In this document: positions 33,379 to 40,930 of the stretch, in pieces | Layout of the letters: the number at the start of each line of letters is the position of its first letter | Position numbering within the stretch: the first letter of the stretch is position 1 | Assembly (NCBI GenBank): GCA_017462125.1 | Contig: JAFTRQ010000011.1 | Coordinates: 1-40,930 of the forward strand | Origin: Clostridia bacterium | Lineage (GTDB): Bacteria; Bacillota_A; Clostridia; Oscillospirales; CAG-272 | Direction of reading: 5' to 3' | Length of the DNA stretch: 40,930 bases | Notes under the pieces: generated by a model | What the model saw: only the letters and a program-made list of their open reading frames with translations | Databases searched by the model: none | What the model was told of the DNA's origin: nothing | Position numbers and translations under genes: made by a program

Positions 33379-34293
33379 TTAAAGTGTTTTCAGATCGTAC
33401 GGGGTAGACTGATAGACGAAATAATTCAGCCAATTGATAAAGAGCAGGCTACCGTGGGCACGCCAACGGACAACCGGACCCTTGTCGGGATCGTTGTCAC
33501 GATAGTAGTTCACAGGGGGCTTGATGGGCAAGCCTGCCGCAAGGTCACGGCGATACTCCGCGTCAAGCGTCAGAGGATCGTATTCCGAGTGACCCATTAT
33601 AAAGAACTGTCTTCCACCGTTACGCGACACGATGTGCACGCCGACATCGTCGCTGGATGCCAGCACACGAAGCTCGGGGATCTTCTCGATATCCTCTCTG
33701 TAAACGGTAGTGTGGCGGGAATGAGGAACGAAGAACTCCTCGTCAAAGCCGCGAAGAAGCATACTCTTTTTGTGATCTGCCTGATGGGCGAACACACCGA
33801 ACAGCTTTTCGGGCATAATGTGCTTCTGTATTCCGTAGTGGTAATAAAGTCCTGCCTGCGCACCCCAGCAGATATGCATGGTGCTGTGCACGTTGGTCTT
33901 TGTCCACTCCATGATCTCACAAAGCTCGCCCCAATAGTCGACCTCCTCGAATTCCATCATCTCAACAGGCGCGCCCGTGATGATCATTCCGTCGAATTTT
34001 TGATCCTTGACGTCGTCGAAGGTCTTGTAAAATGCAAGGAGATGCTCCTGTGCCGTGTTTGTCGATTGGTGCGATTTTGTACGTATGAGTGTAAGCTCAA
34101 TCTGAAGCGGAGTGTTGCCGAGTATGCGCGAGATCTGTGTCTCGGTCTCGATTTTTTTCGGCATCAGATTAAGCAGAAGGATTTTCAAGGGTCTGATATC
34201 CTGCGTGATTGCACGCCTTTCGGTCATTACGAATATATTTTCGTTGGCAAGGGTTTGCACCGCAGGCAGATCGTTAGGTATTTTTATCGGCAT
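33379..34293 (-). CDS. metAA: Homoserine O-acetyltransferase, MetA family
   Basis: The 304-residue MetA-family enzyme acylates homoserine. The catalytic triad is Cys142 (HICWGAQAG), His235 and Glu237 (MGHSEYDP). Residue 111 is Glu (GAPVE); in characterised MetA proteins Glu111 goes with acetyl-CoA and Gly111 with succinyl-CoA, so O-acetylhomoserine is the likely product. That fits the neighbouring MetY. It lies 16 bases after metY on the same strand. Confidence 0.94.
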   Translation of the reverse strand: MPIKIPNDLPAVQTLANENIFVMTERRAITQDIRPLKILLLNLMPKKIETETQISRILGNTPLQIELTLIRTKSHQSTNTAQEHLLAFYKTFDDVKDQKFDGMIITGAPVEMMEFEEVDYWGELCEIMEWTKTNVHSTMHICWGAQAGLYYHYGIQKHIMPEKLFGVFAHQADHKKSMLLRGFDEEFFVPHSRHTTVYREDIEKIPELRVLASSDDVGVHIVSRNGGRQFFIMGHSEYDPLTLDAEYRRDLAAGLPIKPPVNYYRDNDPDKGPVVRWRAHGSLLFINWLNYFVYQSTPYDLKTL

Positions 34294-34309
34294 TTATTAC
34301 TCCTAAAAT

Positions 34310-35593
34310 TCAGATTTGATCAAGTGCTTGCTGAATATCAGCGATAAGATCGTCTGCGTCCTCAAGACCACAGGAAAGGCGAACAAGGTCGGGAGCAACA
34401 CCGGAAGCGATCAGATCCGCATCCGAGAGCTGACGGTGGGTAGTGGTTGCGGGGTGGAGACAGCAGGATCTGGCATCTGCAACGTGTGTTTCGATGGCAA
34501 TCATCTGAAGCGCGTTCATAAAGGTAGAAGCCGCTTCTCTGCCGCCCTTCACGCCGAAGCTGACAACACCGCAGGTGCCGTCAGGCATATACTTCTGCGC
34601 GATTGCATAGTCCTTGCTCGACTCAAGTCCGGGATAATTGACCCAAGCGATCTTATCATTCGCTTCAAGATATTTCGCAACTGCGAGTCCGTTCTCGCAA
34701 TGTCTCTTCATTCTTACGTGAAGGCTCTCAAGACCGAGGTTGAGGATATATGCGCTCATAGGAGCGGGTGTTACACCAAGGTCGCGCATCAGCTGAGCGG
34801 TCGCTTTGGTGATAAACGCACCCTCAAGACCGAACTTTTCAGCATAAGTAATACCGTGATAGCTGTCATCGGGCGTGCAGAGACCGGGGTACTTGTCGGC
34901 GTGAGCCATCCAATCAAATCTACCCGAATCAATGATCGCGCCACCAACCGCGCTTCCGTGACCGTCCATATATTTTGTGGTGGAGTGCGTCACGATATCC
35001 GCGCCCCACTCAAAGGGACGGCAGTTTACAGGTGTGGGGAAGGTGTTATCAATAACCAACGGCACACCGTGCTTGTGCGCCATATCGGCAAATCTCTCAA
35101 TGTCAAGAACGTTAAGAGCAGGGTTGGCAATGGTCTCACCGAAAACAAGCTTGGTGTTGGGTCTGAATGCCGCCTCAAACTCCTCATCGGAGCAATCGGG
35201 AGAAATAAAGGTCACGTCGATGCCCATTCTCTTAAAGGTAACCGCGAAAAGGTTATACGTACCGCCGTAGATTGAAGCCGAAGAAACGATATGGTCTCCG
35301 CAGGATGCGATATTGAAGGTTGCAAGGAAGTTTGCCGCCATACCCGAGGAAGTCAGCATAGCCGCAGTTCCGCCCTCCATCTCGCAGATCTTTGCCGCGA
35401 CGGTGTCGCAGGTGGGGTTCTGAAGTCTGGAGTAGAAATAACCCGACGCTTCAAGGTCGAAAAGCTTACCCATAGCCTCGCCTGTGGTATATTTAAACGT
35501 AGTGCTCTGAATGATCGGCACCTGTCTGGGCTCACCGTTTCCCGCGGTATAACCGCCCTGTACGCATTTTGTTCCGATTTTCTTGTTGTTCAT
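34310..35593 (-). CDS. metY: O-acetylhomoserine sulfhydrylase
   Basis: The 427-residue PLP enzyme of the Cys/Met metabolism family makes homocysteine from O-acetylhomoserine and sulfide. The PLP lysine is Lys207 in THSTTKYMDGHG, and YSRLQNPTCDTVAAKI, SSGMAANFLA and the C-terminal RLSCGLEDADDLIADI are typical of the MetY subgroup. GAGG eight bases before ATG 35593 decides the start. It heads the metY-metA transcript. Confidence 0.94.
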   Translation of the reverse strand: MNNKKIGTKCVQGGYTAGNGEPRQVPIIQSTTFKYTTGEAMGKLFDLEASGYFYSRLQNPTCDTVAAKICEMEGGTAAMLTSSGMAANFLATFNIASCGDHIVSSASIYGGTYNLFAVTFKRMGIDVTFISPDCSDEEFEAAFRPNTKLVFGETIANPALNVLDIERFADMAHKHGVPLVIDNTFPTPVNCRPFEWGADIVTHSTTKYMDGHGSAVGGAIIDSGRFDWMAHADKYPGLCTPDDSYHGITYAEKFGLEGAFITKATAQLMRDLGVTPAPMSAYILNLGLESLHVRMKRHCENGLAVAKYLEANDKIAWVNYPGLESSKDYAIAQKYMPDGTCGVVSFGVKGGREAASTFMNALQMIAIETHVADARSCCLHPATTTHRQLSDADLIASGVAPDLVRLSCGLEDADDLIADIQQALDQI

Positions 35594-35655
35594 AATCTTT
35601 GCCTCTTTTCTATCTGAATTTATCATAGCTAAAATTGCAATATCTATACAGTATA

Positions 35656-35683
35656 ATTATATCATTTTTTCGCTTGATGTCAA
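35656..35683 (-). promoter_or_regulatory. Promoter of metY-metA
   Basis: On the minus strand TTGACA (35683-35678), 16 bp, TATAAT (35661-35656) preceded by TGA. The distance to the ATG is about 60 bases, too short for a SAM riboswitch or T-box. Confidence 0.8.
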
Positions 35684-35831
35684 GGGCTTTTCCGATTTTC
35701 ATTGCAACATCGTCAGGCTTCTCCGACTTCTACCTTGGCGCTGAGCGGTTTTCACCGTTCGATTCAAAATATCTTAAATCCTCGGTTCAGAATGTTAAGT
35801 TTGCTTAACTTTTTGTGAGCTTGAAATGGAA

Positions 35832-35860
35832 TTGACAAAACAGTTTTAAAGTGTTATAAT
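35832..35860 (+). promoter_or_regulatory. Promoter of the ECF sigma gene
   Basis: TTGACA (35832-35837), 17 bp, TATAAT (35855-35860) preceded by TGT: a near-perfect housekeeping promoter. Nothing else recognisable in 35684-35831. Confidence 0.85.
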
Positions 35861-35892
35861 AAAACTAGCGAACTAGACGGAGGGGACAAAGC

Positions 35893-36459
35893 ATGCTTTG
35901 GATCATATCCAATATTGAAAGCGAAGAGGACAGAACTTTTGTAGAGGACATATATATCAGATACGAAAAACAAATGTATCTGATCGCCAATAACGTTTTG
36001 AAGAATCATCACGATGCACAGGATTGCGTTCATGAAACCGTGAAGATCATCATCGACAGCCTTGATAAGTTCAAATCGGCCTATCAAAACAGAACTCTCG
36101 ACAGTATCGTGATCATTGCTTGCCGTAACTGCGCCATCAATATGTATAACAAAAGAAAATATCGCGTAAAGCACGAGACCTCCTCCACGATCTACGATCC
36201 CGAAAACGATCGCTATACTGTAGCGGATATCGCGGATCCCGATGCCGAGCTTGACAAGATGATCGTAAACCGAGAAAATCTTGAAAGGCTTCAAGCCTTG
36301 ATCGCAAGCCTTGATCCCATATACCGCGACGTACTGATGCTGAAATGTATGGATCTTGACTATAACGAGATCTCAAAAATCATGAGCATTTCACCTGCAT
36401 CTGCAAGACAGCGTGTACACCGCGCACGGTCAATATTGATCGCAAACGCTGAAATGTAA
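35893..36459 (+). CDS. RNA polymerase sigma factor, ECF subfamily
   Basis: The 188-residue protein has region 2 (about residues 20-85, with HHDAQDCVHETVKII) and region 4 (about 133-183, with SLDPIYRDVLMLKCMDLDYNEIS and SPASARQRVHRARS). It lacks regions 1 and 3, as ECF sigmas do. GGAGGGG precedes the ATG. A small membrane protein gene follows, the common place for an anti-sigma factor, then two lipoproteins. The promoter is of housekeeping type, so autoregulation is not evident. Confidence 0.92.
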   Translation: MLWIISNIESEEDRTFVEDIYIRYEKQMYLIANNVLKNHHDAQDCVHETVKIIIDSLDKFKSAYQNRTLDSIVIIACRNCAINMYNKRKYRVKHETSSTIYDPENDRYTVADIADPDAELDKMIVNRENLERLQALIASLDPIYRDVLMLKCMDLDYNEISKIMSISPASARQRVHRARSILIANAEM

Positions 36460-36520
36460 CGAATTTTCCAATCATGCACAGTTGCATACATATAATAATT
36501 CGAAAGGACGGCTTATCATA

Positions 36521-36874
36521 ATGAAATCCGAGCTTGATCTGCTTTTGGAATCTGTCAAAAGTGATTACATCAAAGAAAGCACCGATGCCCTTCGCGCTCT
36601 TGATACCGCAAGCGTGGAATTTGACAACTCTTATTATCACAAGCGCCGTCATTCCATTCGTCGGTATAAAAAGAATTTCTTAACGAATGCACCTGAAAAA
36701 GCCTTCGGCTTTGTTTTGATGTGTTTTTTAATACCGATCGTTCTGTTGCTTACACTGATTACACCTATCATTCCAATGCTGTTAACTGTCTTTATGATCC
36801 TCCGTCAAGAAGAAAAACGCTACGAGGAAGGTCACTTAACTTGTATGCTGAATTATGCATGTCATCTCGAATGA
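36521..36874 (+). CDS. Small membrane protein, possible anti-sigma factor
   Basis: The 117-residue protein begins MKSELDLLLESVKSDYIKES and has a soluble N-terminal half of about 65 residues. One long or two short hydrophobic segments follow at about 68-100 (FVLMCFLIPIVLLLTLITP, IIPMLLTVFMIL) with a polar tail. No zinc-binding HxxxCxxC is visible. Function as anti-sigma is inferred from position after the sigma gene and the topology. GAAAGGA stands about 12 bases before ATG, somewhat far. Confidence 0.7.
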   Translation: MKSELDLLLESVKSDYIKESTDALRALDTASVEFDNSYYHKRRHSIRRYKKNFLTNAPEKAFGFVLMCFLIPIVLLLTLITPIIPMLLTVFMILRQEEKRYEEGHLTCMLNYACHLE

Positions 36875-36928
36875 TTGTCAGATTCGTCAAATTTCACCCT
36901 TGCCGTTTGTTGATTCTCACAAAATTTC

Positions 36929-36969
36929 AAAAATCCGCTGAAAGGTTGTCACATTTCAGCGGATTTTTT
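36929..36969 (+). terminator. Terminator after the sigma/membrane-protein pair
   Basis: AAATCCGCTGAAA (36931-36943) pairs with TTTCAGCGGATTT (36954-36966), continuing into a T-run. The next gene has its own ribosome site but no clear promoter, so read-through is possible. Confidence 0.85.
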
Positions 36970-37006
36970 GTTATATAAACCAACGAATCCTGTAAGGAGG
37001 GGTATT

Positions 37007-38140
37007 TTGAATAAACGTATAATTCTTTTCTGTTTTTTACTGATCTTAACATCGCTTGCAGCCTGTAATACTGTTGAGATCGACCGGAAAGACAAAACAG
37101 ACGGCTATGTGTCCGTCGGAAAGCCTTTTGATGATCTCTATGGCAACAGAAGCGCAAAAAATCCGTGGGATATGATCGTTTTCGATGAAAAATTGTTTGT
37201 GGGAAGCGGAAACTACGACCTGAACGTAGGGTCGTGCAAGATCGCCTGCTTGGATTTATCTTCACAAGCATGGAGCACGTGTACAGTACCCGATGAGGAG
37301 ATCAACTTCTTTGCTGTGATCAATGGAAATCTGATCGCCCCCGGAATCGACCCCACAGAGGATTGGAATTTGGGCAATTACTACACTTACAACGGCACCG
37401 ATTGGGTAACCGTTCGAAATATTCCCAACGGCATACATAATTTCACTATAATCGAATACAACGACACAATCTTTTCAGGACTCGGAACAACGAAAGGCAG
37501 TTTTCCTGTTGCCGCCTCATACGACGGCGGTCAAAGCTTTGCCGAGGTCCCTTTTTATAAAAATGGGATGCCTTGTACAGTAACCGACTCTGCCAAGGAT
37601 CGCATATACGATCTTTTTATGCTGGGAAACCGACTTTTCGCTGTAAAAACCAACCGCGATTGTGAAATTTTTCTTTATAACGAAGAACATTTTGAATATT
37701 ACGACCGATGGCTTTACAAAATTGCCTTTCCAAAAGCTGATCTCTTACAGGATCTCCAAAAGCGCGGAGGATTTCTCTCGTCTGTAACACATCGCGATAT
37801 ATACTATTTCACAACAGGCTATCTTTTCAAAACCGTCGATGGAAAAAACGTCGAGCATATTCCCTTCAGCAACAGCCAATACATCATTGATTTATACTGC
37901 GACAATCATCATTTATATGCGCTTGGTGTCAGCGAAACAAAGGCCGGAAACTATCTTTCATCGGTTTATAGCATTGATAACGGAGCACCGTGCCTCCTTT
38001 TCAGCATCAGCGAAAGAGCCTTCCCCATTAGCTTTGCCGTATACGGATCGGATTTTTATTTCGGATTCGGTTACACAACGTATGATCCCGTTGTGAGCGG
38101 CACCATTATGAAATATACATACAAAGGAGAACAAAAATGA
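37007..38140 (+). CDS. Lipoprotein, possible beta-propeller, unknown function
   Basis: The start is probably TTG at 37007, seven bases after AAGGAGG. It gives the lipoprotein signal MNKRIILFCFLLILTSLAAC with Cys20. The mature protein of about 358 residues has repeated patterns of the kind (Y/F)NxxxF(S/G)G...YDGGQSF and LYALGV, consistent with a beta-propeller or Kelch-like fold; this is an impression only. It overlaps the next lipoprotein gene by four bases, so the two are translated together and may work together on the outer membrane face. Confidence 0.75.
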   Translation: MNKRIILFCFLLILTSLAACNTVEIDRKDKTDGYVSVGKPFDDLYGNRSAKNPWDMIVFDEKLFVGSGNYDLNVGSCKIACLDLSSQAWSTCTVPDEEINFFAVINGNLIAPGIDPTEDWNLGNYYTYNGTDWVTVRNIPNGIHNFTIIEYNDTIFSGLGTTKGSFPVAASYDGGQSFAEVPFYKNGMPCTVTDSAKDRIYDLFMLGNRLFAVKTNRDCEIFLYNEEHFEYYDRWLYKIAFPKADLLQDLQKRGGFLSSVTHRDIYYFTTGYLFKTVDGKNVEHIPFSNSQYIIDLYCDNHHLYALGVSETKAGNYLSSVYSIDNGAPCLLFSISERAFPISFAVYGSDFYFGFGYTTYDPVVSGTIMKYTYKGEQK

Positions 38141-39066
38141 AAAAGATTTTAACGGTTCTAGTTCTGAGCATTTTATTGACTGCTTTGCAATCCTGCCAAA
38201 CGAATGATCCTGTCGATTCTACGGAAACAACACAGCCTGTGGCATCGGAAAACACTTCCGAAGAAAGCACAGAGAGTGCTGTCAGCAATCTCCCGCGCGT
38301 TCTGATCCGTTTTATCAGTTACGATGCAAGCGAAGCTGAAACGTCAAAGACAGAATACATCTACGACAAATACGGCAACGAAGCTTGCGCCCTTTTCTAT
38401 TCTAACGGAGAATTAGTGCAAAGCTCAAAGTACACGTATGACCAAAACCAACGTCTGATAAAAACGGTCGACACAGAGCACTCCACAGAGCAAAGCTTTA
38501 TTTACGAATACGAATATGATATAAACGGCAACAAGCTTACGGAAACAATCACGGCAACACACGGCTATCTCAGTCGCCGTGCTTATGAATATGACAAGTT
38601 GAACCGTGTTGTTAAGGTTACAAGCTCAACAAACGATTCGGAGACCGTTTTCACCTACGATCCGGATAATAGCTGCGTCATATTGGATCGGTACGAATAC
38701 AACGGCGAGGTGATCTTTAACCAAACCAAGGAAAAATACAACGAAAACGGTGATGTGATCTATCGAGCCGCCTATTATCAAAACAGCTTAGTCGATATTG
38801 AATATGAAACAGTAAATATTTACAACGCATACGGTTTGCTTCAAACATCCGAAACCTACGCGGGGGATGAATTGGTTATGTCAACATCCAACGAATACAA
38901 CGGAGATCTTCTTGTTCGTTCAACAAGTGCTGACGCAGAGGGTGTATATTTGATCTCCGAATACGAATACAATCAATACGGCGAGCTAATCAAGCAGATC
39001 AACAAGCTTCCCTCGGGATTGGTGATAGGGTATTCGGAGTATGAATACGCCGAGCTGCATCCATAA
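38137..39066 (+). CDS. Lipoprotein with YD-type repeats
   Basis: The 309-residue protein has a lipoprotein signal with lipobox LQSC (Cys20), a Ser/Thr/Glu-rich linker (about 23-55), and then repeated units of the form Y-x-Y-D-x-x-x-x-(hydrophobic). Examples are YIYDKYGNE, YTYDQNQRL, YEYDINGNKL, YEYDKLNRV, FTYDPDN, YEYNQYGEL. These resemble the YD repeats of RHS/wall-associated proteins, which form a beta-solenoid or shell. It is far too short to be a full RHS toxin, and no toxin tip is seen. ATGA overlap with the preceding gene. Confidence 0.78.
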   Translation: MKKILTVLVLSILLTALQSCQTNDPVDSTETTQPVASENTSEESTESAVSNLPRVLIRFISYDASEAETSKTEYIYDKYGNEACALFYSNGELVQSSKYTYDQNQRLIKTVDTEHSTEQSFIYEYEYDINGNKLTETITATHGYLSRRAYEYDKLNRVVKVTSSTNDSETVFTYDPDNSCVILDRYEYNGEVIFNQTKEKYNENGDVIYRAAYYQNSLVDIEYETVNIYNAYGLLQTSETYAGDELVMSTSNEYNGDLLVRSTSADAEGVYLISEYEYNQYGELIKQINKLPSGLVIGYSEYEYAELHP

Positions 39067-39103
39067 TACAAAACCTTTGCCGCATTACGGAGAGCTCTCT
39101 TCC

Positions 39104-39319
39104 TCAATTGCCGTTTCGGTTTCTACAAGACCATTCGCTATGCTCCTCGTTCCACACGTAACCATCCGGCTCACCCGATTTGACAAGGTCTATGATCTCC
39201 CCGGAAGCGTCTGTTCCAATCTCGTACAAATGGAGCCCCATGATGCTGAAACAAATATATCCGTTGCTCAAAACGTCGGCATTGATCTGAAATCTGCCGC
39301 TTCTCAACGTCAGAACCAC
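39104..39319 (-). CDS. Small ORF, 71 aa, unknown
   Basis: A GTG at 39319 with AAAGGA seven bases upstream opens 71 codons containing LRSGRFQINADVLSNGYI and EEHSEWSCRNR. It overlaps the sigma-like fragment at 39389 in another frame. It could be a genuine small protein or the continuation of a frameshifted gene. I do not recognise it. Confidence 0.35.
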   Translation of the reverse strand: MVLTLRSGRFQINADVLSNGYICFSIMGLHLYEIGTDASGEIIDLVKSGEPDGYVWNEEHSEWSCRNRNGN

Positions 39320-39389
39320 TCTCTCTTCCTTTCTTCATTGCGCGCTCGCATCGCTCATTATATAGCCTGATGATTTCTTGATCTGTCAT
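39171..39389 (-). pseudogene. Sigma-factor-like N-terminal remnant
   Basis: The frame starts MTDQEIIRLYNERCERAM, which strongly resembles the first residues of clostridial ECF-type sigma factors, and has GAGGAGGGG before the ATG and a good promoter. After about residue 18 the sequence no longer resembles a sigma factor and ends after 72 residues. The best reading is a gene cut by deletion, leaving promoter, leader, ribosome site and N-terminus. Confidence 0.4.
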
Positions 39390-39479
39390 TTTTAGCCCCT
39401 CCTCTTTTTGTTTTCAAGGACTTCTCACTGTAATATTCAGAAAATCCTTGCTTGAGGTAACGGAATCTCTGTTTATTTC

Positions 39480-39507
39480 ATTATATCATATTTTTATCTG
39501 TTGTCAA
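39480..39507 (-). promoter_or_regulatory. Promoter of the sigma-like remnant
   Basis: On the minus strand TTGACA (39507-39502), 16 bp, TATAAT (39485-39480) preceded by TGA. The leader contains a CAAGGA/TCCTTG hairpin (39416-39451 region). Confidence 0.75.
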
Positions 39508-39523
39508 TAGCAGTCATTTTCAT

Positions 39524-39563
39524 ATAAAAAAAGGAAGAATTGCTTTAAGTAATTCTTCCTTTT
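39524..39563 (-). terminator. Terminator, minus strand, after the 39777-40505 gene
   Basis: AAAAGGAAGAATT (39529-39541) pairs with AATTCTTCCTTTT (39551-39563). On the minus strand the stem is followed by a run of T. Confidence 0.85.
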
Positions 39564-39645
39564 AACGTTTTATGTAATAAATTGTATAAAAAACAAAAAA
39601 ACACGATTAAAGCCTCCTTCCCATAAGGAAGTTTAAATTCTCCTT

Positions 39646-39672
39646 GTAGGGACAGGCGTCCTCGACTGTCCG
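39646..39672. repeat. Half of a GTAGGG-type palindromic element
   Basis: GTAGGGACAGGCGTCCTCGA and following bases to CTGTCCG form an imperfect internal palindrome (GGACAG/CTGTCC). The start matches the ends of the two complete elements at 40618 and 40760, but no second end is found. Confidence 0.5.
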
Positions 39673-39707
39673 CAAAGGTATAAATGCAACGCAGAAGACA
39701 AAGAGTA

Positions 39708-39735
39708 ACCCCGACAGATTCAAGCCTGTCGGGGT
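39708..39735. terminator. Strong hairpin downstream of the 39777-40505 lipoprotein gene
   Basis: ACCCCGACAG (39708-39717) pairs exactly with CTGTCGGGGT (39726-39735). On the plus strand AAATTTTATT follows; on the minus strand there is no good T-run, so the direction is unclear. Confidence 0.55.
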
Positions 39736-39776
39736 AAATTTTATTCTGTTCAATAAATTGGAATTTGACAAATAGT

Positions 39777-40505
39777 TTAGTCATGTATAGGCAAATCCGA
39801 GTCCAGCAATGCCCATGCTTTATGATATTTATCTATGAATGCGAGTTTGTCTTCTTCCTCAAAATGCACAAGCCGCACGCTCGAATTCCGTTTGACAATG
39901 AGTTCATACTCACCTTCAACCCAAATATATGCCTTACTCGGTGCAGGCAACTGGAAACTAAGTATTTTTCTTATGGGAAGTTCATTATACGCAGAGTAGA
40001 TTGCTTTTGCTTGCTCAAAAACTGCGTTCAGTTCCTCATCTGTCAGTTGTTCTGTGCAATTCGGTTCCATATAAACGCATAGAACATCGTTCCAGTTATA
40101 TCTATCTCCCAAAGTGTCCTCCGATATATCCCAATCAGGGTTTTGTTCAGCAACAATTTGTTTTAGAACAAGATAGTCATAATCTGTATCAATTATATAA
40201 TATTGTTTGGGAAACTCACCACCTGCAAAACCGCTGTTCCAAACCATAGCTCCTACACTTGATACATGACATTCAATACCATTAATAACAGCGGGGTATT
40301 CTCGAAAATTGCGGTTCCAATCATCAATGGTAGTGTCAGTATATTCTTCCGAGACAGTAGCATTCGGATCGATAGACCTCGCAAATGCTAAAATTTCTTC
40401 ATATGTATGGTGTTTCTTTGTGTACCCTTCGGGAGGATTATAGGTACAAGCATTCAAACAAAAAATAAAAATCAATAGCAAAATCACGGATAATGTTTTT
40501 TTCAT
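39777..40505 (-). CDS. Lipoprotein of unknown function
   Basis: The 242-residue protein has a clear lipoprotein signal, MKKTLSVILLLIFIFCLNAC, with Cys20. AAGGAGG stands seven bases before the ATG. The mature part has an acidic, aromatic-rich domain with segments such as YTKKHHTYEEILAFARSIDP and GIECHVSSVGAMVWNSGFAGGEFPKQYY. I know no family for it. It looks like one of many short species-specific lipoproteins in gut Clostridia. Confidence 0.8.
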   Translation of the reverse strand: MKKTLSVILLLIFIFCLNACTYNPPEGYTKKHHTYEEILAFARSIDPNATVSEEYTDTTIDDWNRNFREYPAVINGIECHVSSVGAMVWNSGFAGGEFPKQYYIIDTDYDYLVLKQIVAEQNPDWDISEDTLGDRYNWNDVLCVYMEPNCTEQLTDEELNAVFEQAKAIYSAYNELPIRKILSFQLPAPSKAYIWVEGEYELIVKRNSSVRLVHFEEEDKLAFIDKYHKAWALLDSDLPIHD

Positions 40506-40572
40506 AAGACGCCTCCTTGTAAAATCCTCGCTTATCGTCCTGTTTTATTGCCAGTTTCGCCTTTGTATTACA

Positions 40573-40607
40573 GCGTTGCAAGCAACGCATGGCTTCGGGC
40601 AAAGCCC
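40573..40607. repeat. Tandem short hairpins in intergenic repeat region
   Basis: GCGTTGC-AA-GCAACGC (40573-40588) is directly followed by GGCTT/AAGCC and GGGC/GCCC (40591-40607). They adjoin the element at 40618 and are probably part of the same repeat cluster. Confidence 0.55.
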
Positions 40608-40617
40608 ATACCCCTTT

Positions 40618-40692
40618 GTAGGGCGGTGCCTTGGTGCCGCCGTTGCATAAAACAAAATCTTTCATTGCGGCGGGAGCAAGCCCCCGCCCTAC
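40618..40692. mobile_element. 75-bp MITE-like element with 25-bp terminal inverted repeats
   Basis: The left end GTAGGGCGGTGCCTTGGTGC and five further bases match the reverse complement of the right end at about 21 of 25 positions. It has no coding capacity. The ends GTAGGG...CCCTAC are the same as in the element at 40760. Confidence 0.6.
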
Positions 40693-40701
40693 GTTACAAT
40701 T

Positions 40702-40853
40702 CCATTATAACACAAATCGGCAGAGAAAACAAGTTCTCTGCCGAAAATTATGTGTGTCCGTAGGGGCGATTCATGAATCGCCCGTTTTTGTTTGCTTATT
40801 TCAGCGGGCGATTCGTGAATCGCCCCTACAAAATACAAACATCCTTATGAGAA
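40702..40853. repeat. Intergenic repeat, copy B, interrupted by a MITE-like element
   Basis: The left part (40702 to about 40748) corresponds to copy A at 31284, including the CGGCAGAGA-type hairpin and the minus-strand TATAAT. The right part (40837-40853) matches the last 17 bases of copy A. The 70-bp element at 40760-40829 lies between them. Confidence 0.7.
40760..40829. mobile_element. 70-bp MITE-like element with nearly perfect 25-bp inverted ends
   Basis: The left end GTAGGGGCGATTCATGAATC plus GCCCG and the right end CGGGC plus GATTCGTGAATCGCCCCTAC are reverse complements at 24 of 25 positions. Each end is itself palindromic (GGGCGATTC/GAATCGCCC). No obvious target-site duplication. Confidence 0.7.
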
Positions 40854-40866
40854 GGAGCCTAACACC

Positions 40867-40930
40867 GTGCACTTTTGTTTTACTCGACCAATCGATAAGG
40901 TAAAAGAGAATGAGTATCAAAACCCGAAAC
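40867..40930 (+). CDS. Possible start of a gene running off the window
   Basis: AAGGAG (40852-40857) stands nine bases before a GTG that opens a frame MHFCFTRPIDKVKENEYQNPK with no stop to the window end. A second possible start, ATG at 40910 in another frame, has a poorer ribosome site. Too short to judge. Confidence 0.25.
   Translation, partial: MHFCFTRPIDKVKENEYQNPK

Noticed and set aside
35594..35655. SAM riboswitch or T-box before metY
   Set aside because: The leader is only about 60 bases and shows no S-box core or T-box sequence.
39391..40930. CRISPR array among the repeats at the right end
   Set aside because: The repeats are single palindromes of different sequence without regular spacing or spacers.

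Overview
The window looks like chromosomal DNA of an anaerobic, Gram-positive, Clostridia-type member of the Bacillota, probably an uncultured gut or rumen bacterium. The reasons are two glycyl-radical enzyme systems (oxygen-sensitive fermentative enzymes), strong AGGAGG-type ribosome binding sites, TTGACA/TATAAT promoters that often carry an extended TGn, a ZTP riboswitch before pfl, a lysine riboswitch before dapA, a short-form HisG with HisZ, and many short lipoproteins. The species cannot be named from the sequence alone.

Layout. 1-186: the 3' part of tRNA-Thr(UGU), then a complete tRNA-Tyr(GUA) whose acceptor end is built into a 26-bp inverted repeat. 187-467: palindromes and T-arm-like fragments. 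468-4530: a three-gene operon of a sugar-isomerase-like TIM barrel, a radical-SAM activase and an unusual glycyl radical enzyme; this is the best candidate for an undescribed pathway. 4616-7822: promoter, ZTP riboswitch, overlapping terminator and pflB-pflA. 7923-8780: an AT-rich gene of unknown function, probably acquired. 9107-11232: lipoprotein, GNAT acetyltransferase and a hypothetical protein. 11286-15583 (-): a small carbohydrate locus with a heparinase II/III-like lyase and a GH105 hydrolase that share a nearly identical leader. 15947-25379 (-): a TrpR/YerC-type regulator and the operon hisZ-G-D-C-B-H-A-[GH39]-F-IE, with a glycosidase lodged between hisA and hisF. 25615-28927: lysine riboswitch and dapA-dapB-lysA. 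29088-30593: a DUF1576-type membrane protein. 30709-31236 (-): a P-loop kinase-like protein. 31381-35593 (-): an esterase-like hydrolase, ApbE, MetA and MetY. 35893-39066: an ECF sigma factor, a small membrane protein and two lipoproteins. 39104-40930: a sigma-factor-like remnant, another lipoprotein, and a cluster of small palindromic, MITE-like repeats.

How the genes work together. PflB/PflA make acetyl-CoA and formate from pyruvate; the ZTP riboswitch ties this to one-carbon (10-formyl-THF) shortage. The his operon covers PRPP to histidine except for a histidinol-phosphate phosphatase, which is not in the window. dapA/dapB/lysA are lysine genes under lysine control. MetA has Glu111, the acetyl-CoA-type residue, and so matches its neighbour MetY, an O-acetylhomoserine sulfhydrylase. 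The lyase and GH105 lack signal peptides and so probably process imported uronic-acid oligosaccharides in the cytoplasm.

All assignments come from reading motifs and context; no database search was run.
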